8,287 nt of DNA from JASFQI01 sp050115555 (GTDB lineage Bacteria; Desulfobacterota; DSM-4660; Desulfatiglandales; HGW-15). The notes under the pieces were generated by a model. The model was not told where the DNA came from. It saw only the letters and a list, made by a program, of their open reading frames with translations, and ran no database searches. Below, one piece after another: positions 1-5,771 of the stretch. The position numbers and the translations under genes are program-made. The stretch spans positions 1 through 8,287 of the forward strand of contig JASFQI010000223.1 in assembly GCA_050115555.1 (NCBI GenBank), in the 5' to 3' direction. How positions within the stretch are numbered: the first letter of the stretch is position 1; the number at the start of each line of letters is the position of its first letter.

Positions 1-23
1 CCATTCCCTCCCAAAGTCTCCTC

Positions 24-2549
24 TCAGAACAGATCGTCCAGATCGTCATCCCCTGAGCCCGGCATTTCTCCGTGCTCCTGAAGGTACCTCTGAATCCACT
101 CACTCTCCCTTTGGGAGTACAGCTTGTTCTCCTCGAACTCGAAAAACGCCGCTTTCCCGCCGTCTCCCAGCGCATCGAGCAGGGAGCGCCTGAGATTTTC
201 CGTACCTCGAATCGTCAAGACCCGGCGTTCCTCATCAAAAAGCTGAAACACTCCTTCGCTCTCCGGCACTCCATACACGGCTTCCTTATTCAACGGCAGT
301 TCCCTGGTCGGTGGCGAAGGGTTCCTCTGTAGGGCGAGACGAAGATCACACTGGAGACATCGGGACGCCTCACGGATGGCCGCGTCCGGGTCATACCCTA
401 GGACCACCTCTTCGAAGGTCCGGGAACGATCCTGCGGATCGATTACCGGCATCTCCTCGCGCAGTCGATCTGCAAACCCGTCCTCCCGTCCCAGCCAGGG
501 CTCAGGATCCTCCCTGGAAAACAGGACGTCATCTATGTTCCCTGCTCCTCCCAGGGCACGATCTATAGAGACGGCCACCCTCCTTGCAGCGGCAATCGCG
601 TGAATGACATCCCCTGGGTCCCCCGCCACATCCCCCCCCGCATACACACCGGTCAAACGGGTCTCCTGGGTGTCCGGTTCCACCACGATCAGGCCCTGGT
701 ACGTGACTACGCGTGCGTCTCCCTCCAGAAAGGACAGATCCGCGGCCTGCCCCACGGCCAGAATCACCGTATCCCCTTTCACGATCTCCTTGGATCCTTC
801 GTCGAACATGGGACGAAAGGCGCCCCTTTCGTCAAACACCGCTTTGCAGCGAACAAGCTCGACCCCTACAACCCGTCCGTTTCGTCCCAGGATTCGCCGG
901 GGACCCCGGGATGTCAGGACCCGACCCCCTTCCGCCAGAAAATCTTCCACTTCCCCCGCACGAGCCGGCATTTGGTTGCGGCTCTCCAGACAGGCCATCG
1001 TGACCTCCAGGCCTCCGCACCGCAGAACGGTCCGTGCAGCGTCCACAGCCACGTTTCCACCTCCGATCACCACGACCCGTTCCCCGACCTGTGTGATCCT
1101 GCCTTGAGCAATGTTTCTCAGAAAGTCCACCCCCCGGAGCACCCCTGACAGATTCGATCCCTGCATAGGAATCCGCCGGCTCTCCTGTGCGCCGGTTGCA
1201 ATGAACACCGCGTCGAACCCCTCCCTCAGAAGGTCACCCAGATGGATCTCCTTCCCAAGAGCCCGTCCCGGACGAAACTCCACCCCGAGGTCAAGGATAT
1301 CCCGAATCTCTGCATCCAGCACCTCCCGAGGAAGGCGGAAGGCCGGAATGCCGTAACGCATCATACCGCCCGGCCGGTCGCGGGCCTCGAACAGGGTGAC
1401 CCCGTGCCCGGCCTTGCGAAGGTAGAATGCGGTCGTGAGACCTGCAGGGCCGGCCCCGATCACAGCTACCCGCTTTCCGCTGTCCGCCTCGACCCGGAGC
1501 CTGCGCTTCCACATGCCCGCCTCGTGGTCCGCTGCATAGCGCTTGAGCGCACAGACGGCCACAGGTTCATTGACCCCGCCCCTCCTGCACGCGTCCTCGC
1601 ACGGGTGCGTGCAGACTCTGCCGAGCACGCCGGGAAAGGGTACTTTCTCCCGAACCAGGGCATTCGCCTCGTCCCCCCGTCCCTGTGCGATCAAGCGAAG
1701 GTATCCGGGAACGTCCACATGCGCCGGGCAGGCCTCTCGGCAGGGCACGAGATCCTGCCGCTTCCTTCCGACGCGGACGTCCCTGTCCATGAGCGCCCCG
1801 GTTGGACAGACCTCTACGCAGGCCATGCAGAAACGGCACCCCGATTCCATATGTGACGGGGCGAGCGTTCCGATCTGCACCAGCCCGTTCTCGTCCCGAA
1901 CGAAGCCAAGCGCCTCGACTCCACGCAGATCCCGGCACGCCCGCACACATCGTGTGCATGCGATACACAGATTGTAATCCCAGACAAAGAGAGGAAGGTC
2001 GTCAAGGATCGGCAGGTTCGTCGGAACCCACCTGGGTGCAGCCGTGGGAATACCTACGTAGTTGGCCACACTCTGAAGCTCACAGTGTCCCAACAACGGG
2101 CAGCACCGCTCGATTTTCGGGACGTTGGTGGAGCATGAGCTCCTGGAACACCCATCCTGCTGTGCACAGGTCAGGCACGCATGCGGATGCCGGGCCAGAA
2201 TGGGCGTCAGGTTTTCCCGCCGCTTTGCTCGAATCCGCTCGTTCTCCGTAATCACCACCATTCCGAATTCGGCCGCAGTAGCGCAGGACCTGATCAGATC
2301 CTCCCTCCCCTCCACCTCCACGAGACACAGGCCGCATCCTTCGATTCTCTCGCCCTGTCGGGCATTCTTGATTTCCCGCCCCCCCTGATACACTACCGGC
2401 GCCGGATCTATGCCCCCGGCCGGCGGCAGATCCATATGGTGGCAAAGCGCTGGAATGTAAATCTCCACACTTTGCGCCGCCTCGAGAATGGTGGCTCCAG
2501 CGGGAACCCGGACCTCCTTCCCGTTGATGGTCAATGTGATCTCACGCAT
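24..2549 (-). CDS. Multi-cluster FAD/NAD(P)H oxidoreductase, BzdV-like, putative electron donor system for benzoyl-CoA reductase
   Basis: Likely a soluble NAD(P)H:ferredoxin-type oxidoreductase of 841 residues supplying low-potential electrons to a class I benzoyl-CoA reductase. Seen: an N-terminal [2Fe-2S] domain with C36, C72, C75, C89; a NuoG-like His-Cys motif H121-x3-C125-x2-C128-x5-C134, then extra cysteines C139, C149, C150 and C156 (in CELQ); two 4Fe-4S motifs, CxxCxxCxxxC at 195-205 and 238-248; a GltD-like part with C270, C274, C313, C317, C321, C333, an FAD motif GAGPAGL (365-371), an NAD(P) motif GGGNVAVDAAR (496-506), a second FAD motif YAGGD (636-640) and CLQC (731-734); then a tail of about 100 residues ending in acidic GDDDLDDLF. 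The ATG at 2549 is preferred over one 63 nt upstream: it overlaps the bzdQ stop by 8 bp, follows a GGAAGGG ribosome binding region, and the domain begins there. BzdV as the closest named relative is from memory of the Azoarcus bzd cluster. Confidence 0.85.
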   Translation of the reverse strand: MREITLTINGKEVRVPAGATILEAAQSVEIYIPALCHHMDLPPAGGIDPAPVVYQGGREIKNARQGERIEGCGLCLVEVEGREDLIRSCATAAEFGMVVITENERIRAKRRENLTPILARHPHACLTCAQQDGCSRSSCSTNVPKIERCCPLLGHCELQSVANYVGIPTAAPRWVPTNLPILDDLPLFVWDYNLCIACTRCVRACRDLRGVEALGFVRDENGLVQIGTLAPSHMESGCRFCMACVEVCPTGALMDRDVRVGRKRQDLVPCREACPAHVDVPGYLRLIAQGRGDEANALVREKVPFPGVLGRVCTHPCEDACRRGGVNEPVAVCALKRYAADHEAGMWKRRLRVEADSGKRVAVIGAGPAGLTTAFYLRKAGHGVTLFEARDRPGGMMRYGIPAFRLPREVLDAEIRDILDLGVEFRPGRALGKEIHLGDLLREGFDAVFIATGAQESRRIPMQGSNLSGVLRGVDFLRNIAQGRITQVGERVVVIGGGNVAVDAARTVLRCGGLEVTMACLESRNQMPARAGEVEDFLAEGGRVLTSRGPRRILGRNGRVVGVELVRCKAVFDERGAFRPMFDEGSKEIVKGDTVILAVGQAADLSFLEGDARVVTYQGLIVVEPDTQETRLTGVYAGGDVAGDPGDVIHAIAAARRVAVSIDRALGGAGNIDDVLFSREDPEPWLGREDGFADRLREEMPVIDPQDRSRTFEEVVLGYDPDAAIREASRCLQCDLRLALQRNPSPPTRELPLNKEAVYGVPESEGVFQLFDEERRVLTIRGTENLRRSLLDALGDGGKAAFFEFEENKLYSQRESEWIQRYLQEHGEMPGSGDDDLDDLF

Positions 2550-3432
2550 TACGGCCCTTGCCCTTCCGGCACAGGGCATCTCCGAACAGGGCGCCGCCCG
2601 CCGCACCGGCAATCTGCGGGTCCCACGCCGTCTTCACGGGTTTTAGAGCCAGCATGGGAATCAGTCGATCGATGACTCCGCGGTTCTTGGCCATTCCACC
2701 GGTGATTGCAAGCTCGGGTGTCACGCCCATCCGTTCCACCACGGAGTAAATCCGCTCCGCCATGGCACGGCAGTAGGCAGCGAGCACTTCCTCCGTGCTC
2801 CACCCCTTTCGAAGGAGCCCGAGGGCCTCGGACTTGGCATACACCACGCACACACTGGACACGGCCTCCGGCTCTTCCTTCACCTGAAAGGACCGATCGC
2901 CCACGTCCTGGACGGGCACGCCCAGGAGGTCCGCAAAGACCTCCATGCCGCGGCCTGTTCCTGCTGCGCACTTATCGTTCATCAGAAAGTTCTTCACCTT
3001 GCCACGCTCGTCGCACTGGATCGCCTTGATATCCTGCCCGCCCACATCCAGAACGGTCCGAACATCGGGACTGTAAAGGAAGTGTCCTCCGCGGGCCAGG
3101 CATGCGATCTCGGTGACGGAACGATCCGCCATGGGTACGTTGACGCGGCCGTATCCGGTGCCGACCACATAGTCGATGCGCTCCTCCGGCATATCCCTGA
3201 GTGCCTCCATAGCAAAATCCAGGGCCCTTTGCGCGCTGTCCTCGCTGTCTGAACCGGTCCTTATGTTTCCGTAGGCAATGATCTGTCCGTCGGCCATGAT
3301 CACGGCCTGGGAGCTGACCGACCCCACATCGATGCCCACGGTAATAAATGTGGCTTCCTTCCAGTCCGCTTCGGGGTTTTTCCAGTTGGCCTCGGACCAC
3401 TTCCAAGACTCCTGGACCCGTTGCTCACCCAT
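2542..3432 (-). CDS. bzdQ: Benzoyl-CoA reductase ATPase subunit, BzdQ/BcrA-type (BadF/BadG/BcrA/BcrD family)
   Basis: One of two ATPase subunits that hydrolyse ATP to push an electron from a bridging [4Fe-4S] cluster into the dearomatising catalytic subunits. The 296 residues show the ASKHA fold: phosphate-1 GIDVGS (33-38), GTGYGR (91-96), phosphate-2 DVGGQD (129-134), cluster ligand C155 in NDKCAAGTGR, second ligand candidate C195 in SSVCVVYAKSE (40 apart, as expected for this family), and adenosine motif ITGGMAKNRG (243-252). An N-terminal extension of about 27 residues is tryptophan-rich (W10, W12, W17, W24), which I associate with the BzdQ branch. The ATG at 3432 follows AGGAG with 6-nt spacing. 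The gene lies 92 bp after the bzdP-like gene, and its stop overlaps the start of the oxidoreductase gene. A 2-hydroxyacyl-CoA dehydratase activator is the alternative, but those are normally homodimers from a single gene. Confidence 0.88.
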   Translation of the reverse strand: MGEQRVQESWKWSEANWKNPEADWKEATFITVGIDVGSVSSQAVIMADGQIIAYGNIRTGSDSEDSAQRALDFAMEALRDMPEERIDYVVGTGYGRVNVPMADRSVTEIACLARGGHFLYSPDVRTVLDVGGQDIKAIQCDERGKVKNFLMNDKCAAGTGRGMEVFADLLGVPVQDVGDRSFQVKEEPEAVSSVCVVYAKSEALGLLRKGWSTEEVLAAYCRAMAERIYSVVERMGVTPELAITGGMAKNRGVIDRLIPMLALKPVKTAWDPQIAGAAGGALFGDALCRKGKGRNA

Positions 3433-3454
3433 TGCATTCTCCTCTACTTGCCGG

Positions 3455-3482
3455 CAACCCCTCTGCCGTTACGAGGCGGTTG
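3455..3482 (-). other. Hairpin in the bzdP-bzdQ intergenic mRNA
   Basis: In the 92-nt gap between the two ATPase genes the sequence can form a 9-bp stem: CAACC and CCTC pair with GAGG and GGTTG, with a single bulged base (3477) and a 9-nt loop (3464-3472). It ends 22 nt upstream of the bzdQ start codon (3432), just before the AGGAG site. No T-run follows on the minus strand, so it does not look like an intrinsic terminator. It could affect mRNA processing or the relative expression of the two subunits. Pairing is seen directly; the role is inference. Confidence 0.45.
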
Positions 3483-3524
3483 GTTCCGTTCGCCGCGCTT
3501 TCTGCCACTCCTTCCCCCCACCCC

Positions 3525-4313
3525 TCACTGTGCCCCGGGCCCAACCTCTTCCGCTGCCGCACAAGCGGCGCCCAACGCAGCGGTGAATTCCGGGGACTCG
3601 GGGATGTAGATCGTCTCCAGCCCCAACTCCTGCTTCAAAACCGTCACGATCGCCGGGTTGTAAGCCACCCCGCCGATCATGACCACATCCTCGTTTGCAC
3701 CTACCTGGCGTATCATGGTTACGATACGATTCGCCATGGCATCGTGAACCGCCTTGCTGATGTCCTTTTTCGCTGTCCTGGCATGGATGAGGCCTACGAC
3801 CTCGGACTCGGCAAAGACGGCGCACTGAGCATTCATGGGGATCTCATTGTCCGAGGTCAATGCAAGCGTGCCCAGTTCCTCCAAAGGGATATCCAGGGCC
3901 CGGCTCATGGTCTCAATGAACGTCCCGGCTCCGGCCGCACATTTCTCGTTGACGGCAAAGTCCTCAGGGTTGCCGGTTTTATCCATCCTGGCGGCACGAC
4001 CTTCCTCAGCGCCCACATCCACGACGGTTCGGGCATTTGGAAAGACGGAGTGCGCGCCTTTACACATGGCCAGAATGTCATCCACCTCAATCCCCGCCGC
4101 CTTGATGCAGGCCTTGCCCGACCCGGTTCCTGCGATCATTTCCAGGTCCTCACGCCGCATACCGGCCTGCTTCAGCGCCTGTTCCAGGGACGCTTCAGCG
4201 GACGCCGCCGGGTCGAAACCAGTGGAGATCTTTCCTCTGCCGATCACTTGATCGTCTTTTAGAACAACGGTCTTGGTGTTCTTTGCACCGCAATCGATTC
4301 CTGCTGTCATCAT
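3525..4313 (-). CDS. bzdP: Benzoyl-CoA reductase ATPase subunit, BzdP/BcrD-type (BadF/BadG/BcrA/BcrD family)
   Basis: Partner ATPase subunit of the class I benzoyl-CoA reductase activase module, 262 residues, first gene of the minus-strand operon. Seen: phosphate-1 GIDCGAKNT (5-13), GTGSGK (62-67), DVGAEEGRA (99-107) where the sister subunit has DVGGQD, cluster ligand C125 in NEKCAAGAG, second ligand C164 in NAQCAVFAESE (39 apart), IGGVAYN (213-219) as adenosine motif, and a C-terminal PEFTAALGAA segment. NEKCAAGAG, DVGAEEGRA and the C-terminal PE..ALGAA are, from memory, hallmarks of the BcrD/BadG/BzdP branch. Together with the BzdQ-type neighbour this supports a heterodimeric activase. Two adjacent ATG codons (4313 and 4310) could start it; a GGGGGA stretch lies about 10 nt upstream, inside a 14-bp palindrome. 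No catalytic subunit gene lies upstream within the window. Confidence 0.87.
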   Translation of the reverse strand: MMTAGIDCGAKNTKTVVLKDDQVIGRGKISTGFDPAASAEASLEQALKQAGMRREDLEMIAGTGSGKACIKAAGIEVDDILAMCKGAHSVFPNARTVVDVGAEEGRAARMDKTGNPEDFAVNEKCAAGAGTFIETMSRALDIPLEELGTLALTSDNEIPMNAQCAVFAESEVVGLIHARTAKKDISKAVHDAMANRIVTMIRQVGANEDVVMIGGVAYNPAIVTVLKQELGLETIYIPESPEFTAALGAACAAAEEVGPGAQ

Positions 4314-4756
4314 GATCCGAATATCCCCCGGGGGATCGAGTTCCTGTGTGTGATGTGGACGATGGAAGGCGGCTTTTCATCCATAAAAAGTAAAGAACGC
4401 ATGCGGAACAGAAATAGGATAGGACACATCCTCCTTGATGTCACGCTGAGATCCCTGTACGACGAACCGGGGATTTCCTGTTGTATTCGAAATGAAACCA
4501 CTGCGTTCACCCTGGGTCGCGGGGCTCGCACAGAGACCTTGCTGAAAGGGCTTTTATTCCTTGGCGATCTCAGCCCCTTGGTTGAAGAGGAAACGGGATT
4601 GAAAATGCCCTTTGGGTGGCGGTTCTTCCCGGCAGGATAGCGAAAACGGCTTCCAGAGAAGAACCGTGTGATGAGACACTCTTGTCGAGGCGGGTGAATA
4701 AGGTCTTCAGGACGATGGATGCGGACAGCCGCACGAATCCTGATACGAAACAGCGA
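4314..4756. other. 443-bp region without a convincing gene upstream of the ATPase operon
   Basis: Separates the GNAT stop from the ATPase operon and presumably holds the operon promoter, though I find no good sigma70 or sigma54 match on the minus strand. It contains a perfect 14-bp palindrome ATCCCCCGGGGGAT (4323-4336) just upstream of the bzdP start, an imperfect inverted repeat (4545-4555 with 4602-4613, one bulged base, 46-nt loop), and a 9-bp inverted repeat (4620-4628 with 4658-4666). A plus-strand open frame of up to 96 codons runs from 4350 to 4640; it lacks a good ribosome binding site and I recognise no family in it. The region may be an unusually long leader, a decayed gene or a small divergent gene. 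Confidence 0.5.
4323..4336. promoter_or_regulatory. 14-bp perfect palindrome upstream of bzdP start
   Basis: ATCCCCCGGGGGAT is fully self-complementary and ends 10 nt before the ATG of the bzdP-like gene. On the minus strand its GGGGGA half also serves as the only Shine-Dalgarno-like stretch, so a bound protein or an RNA fold here could control translation. About 0.5 perfect 14-bp palindromes are expected by chance in a sequence this long, so only its position makes it notable. Confidence 0.3.
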
Positions 4757-5194
4757 TCAATCGAGGACCCTCCTGAGGTTGATAAAATTGCTCCTGTCAA
4801 AACCCAGGGTCTTGAAAAAAGAGAGGATGTCCGTGGAATCCCATCTCACTGAGGTGTAGATGTTCTTAATGCCCTTTTCCTTGAAAAACGAAAAAACCTC
4901 CGCTGCCAGGGCCCTTCCGATATCCTGCCCCATGTACCTCGGCTCCACACCAAGGATGGCAATCCATGCGCTTCTCTCCGTGCCGAAGATACCGGGAAGG
5001 ATGCTGCTGATCATGAATCCAACGATTTGCCCTTCGTACTCGGCCACGAAGCAGGCATTATCCGGTTTTGCGGCATACTCCTGAACGATCTCCAGAAATC
5101 CTTGCGGCACGGCGGACTTGGTGATCCGCCCCTGGATGCGTCCGATATCCTCTACGTCTTCCTCACGAAGTTTTCGAATGATTACGTTTTCCAC
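4757..5194 (-). CDS. GNAT-family N-acetyltransferase
   Basis: A 145-residue acyl-CoA-dependent acetyltransferase of the GNAT fold, probably acetylating a protein or small-molecule amine. Seen: the N-terminal IIRKLREEDVEDI pattern typical of RimI-like GNATs, the central strand FVAEYEGQIVGFMIS (49-63), the acetyl-CoA loop with Q90-x-x-G93-x-A95 after GVEPRYMG, and the C-terminal signature SFFKTLGF (125-132). The start is GTG at 5194, preceded by GGGGAAGGA; no ATG lies near the domain start. It sits 29 bp downstream of the DUF2080-like gene, so the two probably share a transcript. Two readings fit: a GNAT toxin-like partner of the small AbrB-like protein, or a lysine acetyltransferase acting on an acyl-CoA ligase, as BadL does in Rhodopseudomonas palustris benzoate metabolism. 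The sequence does not decide between them. Confidence 0.85.
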   Translation of the reverse strand: MENVIIRKLREEDVEDIGRIQGRITKSAVPQGFLEIVQEYAAKPDNACFVAEYEGQIVGFMISSILPGIFGTERSAWIAILGVEPRYMGQDIGRALAAEVFSFFKEKGIKNIYTSVRWDSTDILSFFKTLGFDRSNFINLRRVLD

Positions 5195-5223
5195 GTCGTG
5201 TTTCCTTCCCCTGGGCTGCCCGG

Positions 5224-5406
5224 CTAGTCGACTCGAATGATCTTCACATAATGATCGACCCAGTCAGGAGGGAGGTAAACCCTGCCGCTGTTCCCGCTCA
5301 TCTTGACCTTTTTCTCGATCATTTCCTCGCCGTAAACCTCGAATTTGACCTTGCCGTTCATGGCGGGAGTCTTCTCGGCGCTATGATTCTTTTTTGGGTC
5401 TGTCAC
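5224..5406 (-). CDS. Small DUF2080-like / AbrB-like protein
   Basis: A short protein of up to 60 residues. The pattern FEVYGEEMIEKKVK followed by SGNSGRVYLPPDW matches, from memory, the DUF2080 family annotated as transposon-encoded or transposase-associated and common in archaea. The GNSGRVYLP core resembles the AbrB/MazE swapped-hairpin DNA-binding fold. The start is uncertain: GTG at 5406 gives 60 residues with a weak ribosome binding site, whereas ATG at 5361 gives 45 residues, follows GAGAAG at workable spacing and begins right at the conserved part. Stop is TAG. No transposase is visible nearby. It lies directly upstream of the GNAT gene and downstream of a strong promoter with repeated motifs, so an autoregulatory DNA-binding role is plausible but inferred. 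Confidence 0.7.
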   Translation of the reverse strand: MTDPKKNHSAEKTPAMNGKVKFEVYGEEMIEKKVKMSGNSGRVYLPPDWVDHYVKIIRVD

Positions 5407-5505
5407 GATACGCTCGTTTCGTGGGGGTTATCGATTCCGCACAGCCGACGTATTGAATTTTAACCATGCCGGCCAAAACCCGTTTGTGTGTATCCATGAG
5501 TTCTG

Positions 5506-5549
5506 GACTCACATTTTGACTACATTTTAGCTACAAAATAACTATTTCG
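5506..5549. repeat. Four 11-12 bp quasi-repeats in promoter region
   Basis: On the plus strand the units are GACTCACATTTT (5506), GACTACATTTT (5518), AGCTACAAAAT (5529) and AACTATTTCG (5540). The CTAC/CTAC/CTAT cores at 5520, 5531 and 5542 are spaced exactly 11 bp, and the first two units differ by one inserted base. They sit at and just downstream of the predicted transcription start of the DUF2080-GNAT pair, where a repressor would bind. Repetition is seen; operator function is inferred. Confidence 0.45.
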
Positions 5550-5550
5550 A

Positions 5551-5580
5551 AATATAAGGAAATCCGCACGGCCGTGTCAA
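5551..5580 (-). promoter_or_regulatory. Sigma70-type promoter for DUF2080-GNAT pair
   Basis: On the minus strand a perfect -35 TTGACA (5580-5575) is separated by 18 bp from a -10 TATATT (5556-5551, five of six consensus). Transcription would start near 5544 and give a leader of roughly 140 nt before the GTG at 5406. A 12-bp palindrome TATTTCGAAATA (5543-5554) overlaps the -10, and the 11-bp repeats follow directly. Confidence 0.65.
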
Positions 5581-5654
5581 GGAAAAAATCCCGTGCCCAC
5601 ACCTCGAATCCTTCCAGAGGAAACCCCGGCGCGGCGCCTTTCGAAATGGTTGTT

Positions 5655-5684
5655 TTGACGCCATTCCCGGAGATCTGTTATAAC
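5655..5684 (+). promoter_or_regulatory. Sigma70-type promoter for transglutaminase-like gene
   Basis: A -35 TTGACG (5655-5660) and -10 TATAAC (5679-5684) are separated by 18 bp, each matching five of six consensus bases. A start near 5690 gives a leader of about 80 nt. An imperfect inverted repeat, GTTCGAATC (5685-5693) with GATTCGGAAC (5695-5704), covers the predicted start point and could be an operator. Confidence 0.6.
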
Positions 5685-5771
5685 GTTCGAATCGGATTCG
5701 GAACACCCTGCCGCGAGTATCCTCACAGCGGCTTTGGCGGGCACTTCGCGGGCGATAGAAGGAGAAAAGCA

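Larger units (their letters stand above)
5407..5771. promoter_or_regulatory. Divergent promoter region, 365 bp
   Basis: Intergenic region between the minus-strand DUF2080-GNAT pair and the plus-strand transglutaminase-like gene. The part from about 5455 to 5560 is clearly more AT-rich than its surroundings. It carries a sigma70-like promoter for each side, a group of short direct repeats, and the 9-mer TTTCGAAAT twice (5545-5553 overlapping the minus-strand -10, and 5639-5647 just upstream of the plus-strand -35). I see no convincing coding sequence; open frames here are extensions of the flanking genes or short chance frames. Confidence 0.7.

Noticed and set aside
1242..1856. 204-codon plus-strand open frame
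   Set aside because: Antisense to the GltD-like part of the oxidoreductase; proline/arginine-rich shadow of a GC-rich gene.
2550..2612. 21-residue N-terminal extension of the oxidoreductase
   Set aside because: It overlaps the bzdQ coding end, is not domain-like, and the ATG at 2549 has a good ribosome binding region and begins the [2Fe-2S] domain.
3348..4262. 304-codon plus-strand open frame
   Set aside because: Lies antisense to the bzdP-like gene, which has clear family motifs; the translation is low-complexity in character with no recognisable domain.
4384..4434. 16-codon minus-strand frame after AAGGAGG (leader peptide idea)
   Set aside because: The GTG is only 2 nt from the Shine-Dalgarno-like stretch and the peptide shows no attenuation-type residue run.
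4620..4666. 9-bp inverted repeat (CGGTTCTTC / GAAGAACCG) as terminator of the GNAT gene
   Set aside because: 29-nt loop and no T-run; a repeat of this length and spacing is expected about once by chance in a sequence of this size.
5224..5406. Insertion sequence, suggested by the transposon-linked name of DUF2080
   Set aside because: No transposase, terminal inverted repeats or target duplication seen around it.
5574..5771. 66-residue upstream extension of the transglutaminase-like frame
   Set aside because: It spans a sigma70-type promoter, and the ATG at 5772 has an ideal AGAAGGAG site.
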